DNA from: an uncultured Clostridia bacterium
GTDB taxonomy: Bacteria > Bacillota > Clostridia > Christensenellales > CAG-917
Length of the DNA stretch: 5,512 nucleotides
Assembly: GCA_947174215.1 (NCBI GenBank)
Contig: CAMWIB010000086.1
Coordinates: 1 to 5,512 of the forward strand
Direction: 5' to 3'
This document shows, piece by piece, positions 1 to 5,512 of this stretch (the first letter of the stretch is position 1; the number at the start of each line of letters is the position of its first letter). Made by a program: the position numbers and the translations under genes. The notes beneath the pieces are model-generated. The model was not told the origin of the DNA, searched no databases, and worked only from the letters and a program-made list of their open reading frames with translations.

Positions 1-49
1 GAGCAAGGCGAAGGAAAACGCATAGAATTTGTTTTCCTTCGCCTTGCTC
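1..49. repeat. Perfect 19-bp inverted repeat at the left edge of the window
   Basis: Bases 1-19 (starting GAGCAAGGCG) and 31-49 (ending GCCTTGCTC) are exact reverse complements around an 11-base loop. The repeat lies inside the open frame of the membrane-protein gene, with no stop codon and no visible T run, so it cannot be called a terminator from what is shown. Its outer end coincides with base 1, so the pairing may continue outside the window. Confidence 0.9.
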
Positions 50-783
50 TGCAATTTCTTATACAGCGCAGAAGCTTTTTCCTTAAAGCCGTCAGTAGGC
101 GTGAGAAATTTCTTTGCACCGTTCTCGCTTACGCTCAAATTCTGTTTTTTGGAAGCGGTGATAAGCGCCTTCACGTGTGCAATCTGCTTCTTTGCAGATA
201 TTCCCTCATATACGCAAATTCCAATGGCGAACGCAATCGTCACAAGCACCCAAGGCATGACGTTTTTCACCATATTCAGCATTTCGTGCGTTACGTCCGC
301 CTTCGGGAAGTTTGAAGGATTTGCAAGGTACGCAACCGAATATATGAAGCCCGCAACGCCTATGCACACACAGCATATCCGCATTGCTTCAATGAGTTGC
401 TCCTCAGCTCTGATAGCCTTATATGACTTTTTAAGCTCGCCGTCATTAGTTACGTGAAGCGAGTTTGGAACGCGGTTTTTGAGTATATGCAACGTATAGC
501 GTACGTCGAGCTTCGGGAGCTTTTCGTTTACGAGGAATATCTCCCAAAGCACGAAGCCTATCACCATAAGTGCGAACCATAGCCACAGCGCGGGAGATAA
601 ACGAGCTATGCTCTCTCCCACGATTTCGCGCGAATAAATCACACCGCCAACCTCGCCTGCGCCTGAATGGTAGATACTGAGCACCTGCCACAGTATAAGC
701 GCACCGATGAGGACGGTGTAAACGCCAAACGTACAGCCGTAAGCCAGACGTACTATTTTTGACGTTTTTTCATTCACGGGCAT
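1..783 (-). CDS. Multi-pass membrane protein, unknown function, C-terminus cut by window edge
   Basis: I do not recognise this family. The frame is open from ATG at 783 to base 1, giving 261 codons without a stop, so the C-terminus is missing. Four hydrophobic segments are visible: about residues 12-36 (ending near LWQVLSIY), 63-85 (starting SPALWLWF), 134-154 (RICCVCIGVAGF) and 177-194 (PWVLVTIAFAIGICVYEG). Lys/Arg-rich stretches lie between segments 2 and 3 (about 86-133) and after segment 4 (about 197-252), which by the positive-inside rule suggests both are cytoplasmic. The last visible residues (FYAFSFALL) turn hydrophobic again and could begin a fifth segment, but they lie in a suspicious inverted repeat at the edge. 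The start is well supported: an AAAGGAG ribosome binding site lies seven bases upstream. The gene begins one base after the stop of the large surface-protein gene, so it is in the same operon and probably translationally coupled. No catalytic or transporter signature was seen. CC and C-x-C near residues 137-140 are inside a membrane segment and are not evidence of metal binding. That a gene exists is near certain; its function is unknown. Confidence 0.88.
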   Translation of the reverse strand, partial: MPVNEKTSKIVRLAYGCTFGVYTVLIGALILWQVLSIYHSGAGEVGGVIYSREIVGESIARLSPALWLWFALMVIGFVLWEIFLVNEKLPKLDVRYTLHILKNRVPNSLHVTNDGELKKSYKAIRAEEQLIEAMRICCVCIGVAGFIYSVAYLANPSNFPKADVTHEMLNMVKNVMPWVLVTIAFAIGICVYEGISAKKQIAHVKALITASKKQNLSVSENGAKKFLTPTDGFKEKASALYKKLQSKAKENKFYAFSFALL

Positions 784-784
784 A

Positions 785-3193
785 TCAGTTCTCCTTTGTG
801 GGAATTTCTGTCATAGACAGCGTGTAATCAGTACTGCCGTAATCTATCACCGCTTCGTACTGCTTGCCGCTCTTCTCGTCGGTAAGCACGAGGCGGTACA
901 CCAATTTGAGCTTATCGTCCTCGGTTTCTTCCTTAAACACGTAAGTGTACACAAGCTTGCCGTTCTTATCGTATACGCCGTTTACGCCGTCGAAGGTGTA
1001 CGTGACGTTTTCGTCAATCTCGTTTTGAGAATCGAGTCCGTAGATTGTTCTTCTGTACAGCTTGCCCGGTTCAACGAGGTTATACGCCTTGTCGCCGCAA
1101 ACGTATTTGCCGTTCTCGCTTTCAAGGAAGATGTAGTACGTCACACCGTCGTTTACAAAGACGATATGGCCGTAGTCGTCAATCTGATATGAAATGGAAG
1201 CGTACTCTTCGCCCTCGAAGATAAGCGCAGTACCGCCGCCGAAACGGCTGTTCATAAATCCGTCAAGCACTATCTTAGAATCTTCCGCTTCATAAACGCC
1301 CTTGTACTCGTCGAAATACGTGTTGTCGCTGCGCATACATACGTGCGTTTCCTCGCCGAATGCAAGGCTAAGCTCGGTTATGGTAACGCCGTTCTCAACC
1401 ACCTTGTTCGCGGTAACGGTTATCAATATATTGCCAAGCGCAAATGAGAGAGTCTTTCTTATCGGGTCGTAAGTATACTGCACGTCGATACTACTCTCGC
1501 CGTCACTAAACTTGCCTACCGCGATATTGTTTGCGCCGACCTTCCCAACCGTCATAGCGTACTGAGGTGTTCCGCCTATTATCCAACTGCCCTCGAAGTC
1601 GCCGTTTACAAAGAGCTGTACGCCATGCGCACTGCCAAGCATAAGCATATAGGTGTCAAGCGAAAGACTTCCGCTCTGCGCACCCGATATCTCAACTACA
1701 CCGTCGCCAATCTTATACGTGTACTTATCAGTACCGCCTACCGTAAGCGTACCGCCGACTTCAAGAAGTCCTCTTCCGTCAAACTCGTACGTATTGCCGT
1801 TCTCGTCAATAAGCGTCGTACCGTACAAGCTATCTCTTTCAGTCAGCGTGACCTCGTTTATAACGACGTTGCCGTATATATAATCATATGAAAGCGTATA
1901 CTTTTCATCGTTATAGCTAAATTCACCTTTGAGCAATCCATTCTTCAAAGTATACGTGCCGACGCTTACGCCGTTTATCTTAATGTTACCCTTGACGGAG
2001 AGATAGTCTTCCGTACCGTTAAGGTCGTATGAACCAAGTCCGTTGAACTCGACGAGTGAAAGCGTACTGTCGTTACTCACCCACGCGCCCTTAAAGCTGT
2101 CGTAGCGGCAGAACGTAGCCGTCACGTTCTCGACCTCTTCACCGAACACGATAAGCTTGCCGACAAGCGTTTTATCCTTAGCGGAATATTCAAGCTCGCC
2201 AATCATAAGGTTCTCAACAAATATCTGAACCTTGCAGCCCTTTACGTGATACGTGGCGTCAAGAGTGCCAACTGAATTGCCGTAATCTACGGTTGCAAAG
2301 CCGTAGCCCATCGTACTAATACCTTCGAAGTTTATCTCGACAGGCTCCTTACTGTTGAATATCCAAACGCCCGCAAAGCTATCGGTTGCGGCGTAGGACT
2401 TGCCGTCCACCGTAATGAAGCCGTCCCTTATCTCTGCCGTCGCATACGTAGCACCGTTCAAATCTTTGAGTGTCGCAATTCCGTTTTCAACCGCATATGC
2501 ACCGCTTGCAATTGTCTGCACGCCAACCTTCTCGCCGTTATTATAATCGAAAAGTTCAAGCTTCCACGCTCCGATTCCGTCAAACACGTACTGTAACTGC
2601 GCGGGTGCGGTGAGTTCCCACTCACCAACAAACTCATCAATTATATGGAAATTTGAAGCCAAACCCGAAATACCCGTCACTACGCCGTCAACGATAGTCA
2701 CAGTCGGGCATTTGTCAATATCTTCGCTTACGCCGATGATGATACTGTCCATATCCTCACTGAAATAGTACGGATACAGTGTTTTGCCGTCATACTCTCC
2801 GCCGACCAACTTAACGATGCCGTTTTTGCCGAATACTGCACGCGCTTCACCGTCGTAGTACTCGCCATATGCGAAGTCGTCTACTTCTTCGACAGCAAGT
2901 ATAGCTACCTCATTGAAGTTCGCAAAATGTATTTGAAGCGCATATGAACCAAACGTTGCAACTTTCACAGCGACCATAGTTGCGACTAAAAATTCGTTGT
3001 TATACAATGCAGCCATAATTGTGCTTAACAATGCGTTGTCATAAAGGCGTACAAGTTCACCGTCAAACGTGTAGTAGGACTCGTAGCTCTGCGCTCCGCC
3101 TCTCAAAAGCAAGCTACCGTCAAGCCCAAGCTCGATAGAAAACTCGTCGCCGAACGCAAAACCGTAAACGTAATACGCTCCCGCGACCTGCGA
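785..3193 (-). repeat. C-terminal array of about nine diverged beta-rich modules (protein-level repeat)
   Basis: The C-terminal 800 residues of the surface protein fall into modules that begin with an F/Y-x-G-x-W/Y-like motif and usually carry an F-[DNE]-G-x-G-like motif 12-18 residues later. Module starts are near residues 714 (VAGAYYV), 820 (FAYGEYY), 901 (FVGEWEL), 986 (FAGVWIF), 1080 (FKGAWVS), 1169 (LYGTTLI), 1246 (FEGSWII), 1343 (YKGVYEA) and 1425 (LYRRTIY). Spacing is 77-106 residues. The first, second, sixth and last copies are the weakest matches. The pattern recalls the F-x-G-x-W start of lipocalin-like beta barrels, but that link is only a resemblance. I see no long nucleotide-level repeats here, so the duplications are old. 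Confidence 0.6.
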
Positions 3194-5332
3194 GTAGTCT
3201 GCAAAGCCTGCGTAAAGCGTTATATCGCCGGTTGGCACGAACGAGTACGGAACCTTCTTTTTCAATTCCTTATCAAAGAAATAGCCAAACGAGCGCAAGC
3301 CGTTCCATACGTGGAACTCTGGCAAGAGGAAGCTTCCGTTTTCTTCCGTAATATAGCCCCAATATCCCATAGAGAGATAGGTATCCGTTACAGTGAGAGA
3401 ATGTGCTTTATCCTTCGTGCGACCTTCCTCACCGACTTCAACGTAGTTCACCGTAATCGTGTACGTAATGCTCGAAGCCGCATAGTTTATCGTCGGATAC
3501 GTGCTTCCGTCAAACACCCAGTCGGTGTCCTCCCATTTAAGGTCGTTTTTGTAAAACGCCTTGTTCACAGAAGTGGGATTTGCATAGCAGTTATATTCGT
3601 CCGAGTCATAGTCGTACAAATTCGCCATATTCTGTTTGACAGCAAATCCAATGATATCACCGCTCATAGCATATTTCGTAGTTGACGAATCGGGGTTGAT
3701 TGACGATGCGCTTGCACTACCCTTAGTGAAGCTGTTTGCAACGATACCGCCGCTACCCATATATCCGACTATACCGCCCGCGCACGCCGTACCGAAGCTT
3801 GCAAGTTCGCTATACGCAATATCAACCATACTGTTTGCGTACACGTCACCGATTGAATAGCAGTTCAGCACCGAGCAATACTGCGACATATTTCCGACTA
3901 TGCCGCCCGCAAATATAGCGCCGTAGATGTCACCAATCGAGTAGCTGTTGAGTATCGCTGCGCCGTTCTTCTCCGATGATGAAACGAGTCTACCCACGAT
4001 ACCGCCCGCGCACGCAACGTAGCCGCCCAAGCCAGTTACGTCAATCTCTGACGCACAGGAACGAATGGACGCATAAAAGTCGTTTGCGCCGACAGGAGAT
4101 GCGGATTCCATAATTCCAACCAAGCCGCCGACGTACGTGAAAGGTATTGCCCTTACTACGGTTTCCTCTCCCGTTTGCTCGTCCTTGACCTTCTCCTCGA
4201 TTATCTTCTCGCTACCCTTGACGTCAATAACGCCCTTCGCCGAACAACCGATTATACTCGCACCCGCAACGTAGCCCGCAATTCCGCCGATACTGCAACC
4301 GCTATCCACTATGTCGGTGCGGTCGGAATTTATCTTGAAATTCTCAATGTGGAGATTGCTTATCTCGGCAACGTCATCCACCTCGACGGATGATGAAACC
4401 AAGCCGAACAGACCTACATACGGAAGCTTAACCGCCGTGAACGTGGACTGGTCTATAATATAATCTTCAATAAAGAAATTGGATATCTTATGATTGTTTC
4501 CGTTGAAATGCCCCGCAAAGAACGAGTTCTCCGTGGTAGCGTCACCGATGATATAGAGCTGTTCGCCATTCATATCTATGTCTGCCGTAAGCTCATAGTA
4601 CGCATACATAACGTTTGTATAGAAGCCGTCCGCAATCAAATCCGCAAGCGAATATAGGTCAATAGGTCTTGACAGCTTGTATGGATTCGTCGGCGTGCCG
4701 CTACCGCAATTTTCTCTCTGATAGAAAGGCTTATCAGTTTCAAGTCCCGTAACGGTTATATTCAGATTCTCCGTAACCGCAACGGTATACACGCCGTTCT
4801 TAGGTTCGAGTACGGTGGTGTTTGCCAAAACTGTATAATTGCCTACGTAGTACACGCTCTTGATAACCTCAAAGCTTATCTCGTCGCCCGCGCGTACGGT
4901 TATGCCCTGCGTAGTGTCGCCCTGCTCGCTCTTATACTTCGTGCGGAACTCGCCCTCGTCGAAAGTAACCTTATAGCTGTCAACCGCAAATACGTTGTCA
5001 ACCTTGACTGTCGTGTCACCCTTCATAATAAAGCTGTATTCGCCGTTGTCGTCCGCTTCAAGCACGAATTTGTCGTTCGTCTTGACGATAGGCTCACCCG
5101 TGACCTTGACCTCGTCAAGCTCAATGGAAAAACGCACCTCCGTGCCGTCCTTGACGTCCGCACCGGACAAAATCTCACTGGTGTACGTCACGCCGTCAAG
5201 CTCCTCGTATGTCAGCTTGTAATATTTGTCGCCCGTCATCGTAAGCCCAAGCACCATGCACACTATGCACACGGCTACCATCAGCGCGGCGGCAACTATA
5301 TACCATATTTTCATACTGCCTTTCAATTCCAT
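785..5332 (-). CDS. Very large N-terminally anchored surface protein with GLUG repeats and a C-terminal beta-module array
   Basis: Predicted extracellular repeat protein of about 1,515 residues (numbered from ATG at 5332). Residues 1-8 are followed by a hydrophobic segment (about 9-31), most simply an uncleaved anchor or signal peptide. Residues 47-198 hold two related beta-rich domains. At 209-289 is the usual entry to GLUG regions: GSGTPTNPYKLSRPIDLYSL, then LTADIDMNG and GHFNGNNHKISN. GLUG-like copies follow at 347 (GGIAGYV), 402 (GGLVGIM), 443 (GGIVGRL), 476 (GGIVGNM) and 519 (GGIVGYM), closing with DWVFDGSTYPTINY. Residues 622-711 resemble a Listeria-Bacteroides repeat (GYFFDKELKKKVPY, then ITLYAGF). 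From 714 onward come about nine diverged 80-105-residue modules. There is no LPXTG motif, lipobox or catalytic signature, so adhesion or ligand binding is inferred only from architecture. Start choice: GGAG lies six bases before ATG 5332. The same frame is also open from TTG 5407, ATG 5359 (weak GGGGCG upstream) and ATG 5314 (AAAGG, close spacing). TTG 5407 has no ribosome binding site and sits only about 15 bases from the predicted transcription start. Confidence 0.93.
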   Translation of the reverse strand: MELKGSMKIWYIVAAALMVAVCIVCMVLGLTMTGDKYYKLTYEELDGVTYTSEILSGADVKDGTEVRFSIELDEVKVTGEPIVKTNDKFVLEADDNGEYSFIMKGDTTVKVDNVFAVDSYKVTFDEGEFRTKYKSEQGDTTQGITVRAGDEISFEVIKSVYYVGNYTVLANTTVLEPKNGVYTVAVTENLNITVTGLETDKPFYQRENCGSGTPTNPYKLSRPIDLYSLADLIADGFYTNVMYAYYELTADIDMNGEQLYIIGDATTENSFFAGHFNGNNHKISNFFIEDYIIDQSTFTAVKLPYVGLFGLVSSSVEVDDVAEISNLHIENFKINSDRTDIVDSGCSIGGIAGYVAGASIIGCSAKGVIDVKGSEKIIEEKVKDEQTGEETVVRAIPFTYVGGLVGIMESASPVGANDFYASIRSCASEIDVTGLGGYVACAGGIVGRLVSSSEKNGAAILNSYSIGDIYGAIFAGGIVGNMSQYCSVLNCYSIGDVYANSMVDIAYSELASFGTACAGGIVGYMGSGGIVANSFTKGSASASSINPDSSTTKYAMSGDIIGFAVKQNMANLYDYDSDEYNCYANPTSVNKAFYKNDLKWEDTDWVFDGSTYPTINYAASSITYTITVNYVEVGEEGRTKDKAHSLTVTDTYLSMGYWGYITEENGSFLLPEFHVWNGLRSFGYFFDKELKKKVPYSFVPTGDITLYAGFADYSQVAGAYYVYGFAFGDEFSIELGLDGSLLLRGGAQSYESYYTFDGELVRLYDNALLSTIMAALYNNEFLVATMVAVKVATFGSYALQIHFANFNEVAILAVEEVDDFAYGEYYDGEARAVFGKNGIVKLVGGEYDGKTLYPYYFSEDMDSIIIGVSEDIDKCPTVTIVDGVVTGISGLASNFHIIDEFVGEWELTAPAQLQYVFDGIGAWKLELFDYNNGEKVGVQTIASGAYAVENGIATLKDLNGATYATAEIRDGFITVDGKSYAATDSFAGVWIFNSKEPVEINFEGISTMGYGFATVDYGNSVGTLDATYHVKGCKVQIFVENLMIGELEYSAKDKTLVGKLIVFGEEVENVTATFCRYDSFKGAWVSNDSTLSLVEFNGLGSYDLNGTEDYLSVKGNIKINGVSVGTYTLKNGLLKGEFSYNDEKYTLSYDYIYGNVVINEVTLTERDSLYGTTLIDENGNTYEFDGRGLLEVGGTLTVGGTDKYTYKIGDGVVEISGAQSGSLSLDTYMLMLGSAHGVQLFVNGDFEGSWIIGGTPQYAMTVGKVGANNIAVGKFSDGESSIDVQYTYDPIRKTLSFALGNILITVTANKVVENGVTITELSLAFGEETHVCMRSDNTYFDEYKGVYEAEDSKIVLDGFMNSRFGGGTALIFEGEEYASISYQIDDYGHIVFVNDGVTYYIFLESENGKYVCGDKAYNLVEPGKLYRRTIYGLDSQNEIDENVTYTFDGVNGVYDKNGKLVYTYVFKEETEDDKLKLVYRLVLTDEKSGKQYEAVIDYGSTDYTLSMTEIPTKEN
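791..797 (-). promoter_or_regulatory. Ribosome binding site of the membrane-protein gene, inside the end of the surface-protein gene
   Basis: AAAGGAG on the minus strand, seven bases before ATG 783. It overlaps the codons for the last residues of the surface protein (T-K-E-N), and the two reading frames are separated by TGA-T-ATG. This arrangement fixes the start of the downstream gene and suggests that ribosomes ending the long protein help initiate the next one. Confidence 0.9.
3710..4294 (-). repeat. GLUG-type repeat block within the surface protein
   Basis: Five copies of a G-G-[IL]-[VA]-G core occur at protein residues 349, 402, 443, 476 and 519, each followed after a variable insert by an N/G-[CS]-[YFS]-x-x-G-like strand (GCSAKG, NSYSIG, NCYSIG, NSFTKG). 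Two further degenerate copies flank the block: YVGLFGLV near 305 and SGDIIGFA near 557. This is the pattern of the GLUG family, found in bacterial surface adhesins and peptidases and expected to form a right-handed beta-helix-like stack. The copies at 443 and 476 are the closest pair: they share YSIGD, and three of those five codons differ only by synonymous changes. Confidence 0.82.
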
Positions 5333-5338
5333 CTTCAA

Positions 5339-5342
5339 CTCC
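5339..5342 (-). promoter_or_regulatory. Ribosome binding site supporting the start at 5332
   Basis: GGAG on the minus strand, six bases before ATG 5332. This is the best match and spacing among the four possible in-frame starts of the surface-protein gene. A second core, AAAGG, lies four bases before ATG 5314, so the shorter start remains possible. The choice changes only the few residues before the membrane segment. Confidence 0.6.
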
Positions 5343-5367
5343 GAACTATATATTTCCATACTCTCGC

Positions 5368-5388
5368 CCCAAAATATGCCATTTTGAG
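5368..5388 (-). promoter_or_regulatory. Possible small leader hairpin
   Basis: In the predicted leader, CTCAAAAT and ATTTTGGG can pair as an 8-bp stem (one G-U pair) around the 5-base loop GGCAT. The stem ends eight bases before the alternative ATG at 5359 and would cover the GGGG that could serve it as a weak ribosome binding site. It is short and mostly A-U, so it may have no role. It is not followed by a T run and is not a terminator. Confidence 0.2.
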
Positions 5389-5428
5389 AAAGTATATAAG
5401 GGTGCAATTTTAGATTTTATATATAGTC

Positions 5429-5457
5429 ATTATATATTAGAATGTATAAAAATTCAA
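5429..5457 (-). promoter_or_regulatory. Predicted vegetative sigma-factor promoter of the operon
   Basis: On the minus strand, TTGAAT (5457-5452) and TATAAT (5434-5429) are separated by exactly 17 bases. The -10 box matches the consensus fully; the -35 box matches four of six. The predicted transcription start is near 5422, leaving a leader of about 90 bases to ATG 5332. The region is so AT-rich that partial -10 matches are expected by chance, but the full hexamer with ideal spacing just upstream of the gene makes this the best candidate. Confidence 0.65.
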
Positions 5458-5483
5458 CTAAATTATTGTCCGATTCACTATTA

Positions 5484-5503
5484 TTACATAGTAAAATATG
5501 TAA
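5484..5503. repeat. Perfect inverted repeat upstream of the promoter, possible operator
   Basis: TTACATA (5484-5490) and TATGTAA (5497-5503) form perfect 7-base arms around a 6-base spacer. The element lies about 60-80 bases upstream of the predicted transcription start, where an activator of a homodimeric regulator type could bind. In DNA this AT-rich, a 7-base palindrome can arise by chance, so the call is tentative. No regulator gene is in the window. Confidence 0.3.
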
Positions 5504-5512
5504 GTTATATAT

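Noticed and set aside
1..49. Intrinsic terminator for the operon
   Set aside because: The hairpin is long and perfect, but the reading frame passes through it without a stop and the sequence after it in the direction of transcription is outside the window, so no T run can be shown.
29..457. Plus-strand open frame of 142 codons, partly hydrophobic
   Set aside because: It lies antisense to the membrane-protein gene, which has a strong ribosome binding site and continues through the whole stretch. Its hydrophobic content mirrors the membrane segments on the other strand, and I see no ribosome binding site or recognisable domain.
446..691. Minus-strand open frame of 81 codons rich in Arg
   Set aside because: It is in a different frame inside the membrane-protein gene, with an Arg-rich composition typical of out-of-frame reading.
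1625..1891. Two overlapping plus-strand frames (1625..1891 and 1653..1883)
   Set aside because: Both are antisense to the C-terminal modules of the surface protein, overlap each other and look like low-complexity shadow translations.
2942..3035. Hydrophobic stretch in the surface protein (residues about 767-797) as a second membrane segment
   Set aside because: It is interrupted by N-N-E and charged residues and fits alternating beta strands of the first C-terminal module better than a membrane helix.
3311..4393. Several plus-strand frames of 60-124 codons (3311..3685, 3636..3860, 3736..3918, 4175..4393)
   Set aside because: They are antisense shadows of the repeat-containing gene; none has a domain or a ribosome binding site, and they overlap one another.
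5466..5497. Divergent plus-strand promoter (TTGTCC with TAAAAT)
   Set aside because: The spacing between the boxes is 20 bases, too long for a good promoter; a closer -10 box (TAGTAA) is a poor match, and no plus-strand gene can be seen before the window ends.

Overview
The window is a single minus-strand transcription unit. Its two genes fill almost all of it: a very large surface protein (about 1,515 residues, 785..5332) followed one base later by a multi-pass membrane protein that runs off the left edge (1..783). A 105-base AT-rich region (roughly 16% G+C) at the right edge carries the likely promoter. I see no RNA gene, mobile element, CRISPR array or plus-strand gene, and no gene-free stretch longer than 300 bases.

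The organism looks like a member of the Bacillota, most likely an anaerobic gut or host-associated clostridial lineage. The evidence is mid-range G+C in the genes with a very AT-rich intergenic region, a consensus vegetative promoter (TTGAAT, 17 bp, TATAAT), strong AGGAG-type ribosome binding sites, standard use of TGA as stop, and a large extracellular repeat protein of a type common in gut clostridia. This is inference; no taxonomic marker gene is present.

Reading the transcript from right to left: an upstream inverted repeat (5484..5503) may be an operator, the promoter is at 5429..5457, and a leader of about 90 bases contains a small possible hairpin. The large gene encodes an N-terminal membrane anchor, two related beta-rich domains, a block of GLUG-type repeats (about residues 209-617), a Listeria-Bacteroides-repeat-like domain (about 622-711), and then about nine highly diverged copies of an 80-105-residue module marked by an F-x-G-x-W-like start and an F-[DNE]-G-x-G-like motif (714 to the C-terminus). 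The last codons of this gene contain the ribosome binding site of the next gene, so the two are probably translationally coupled and made together.

The likely picture is an N-terminally tethered, outward-facing adhesin-like or ligand-binding protein made with a small integral membrane protein of unknown role. I found no catalytic motif and no sign of a defence, CRISPR or mobile system. The parts most worth a second look are the diverged C-terminal module array, the one-base coupling to the unrecognised membrane protein, and a perfect 19-bp inverted repeat lying exactly at the left edge, which may be an assembly artefact.
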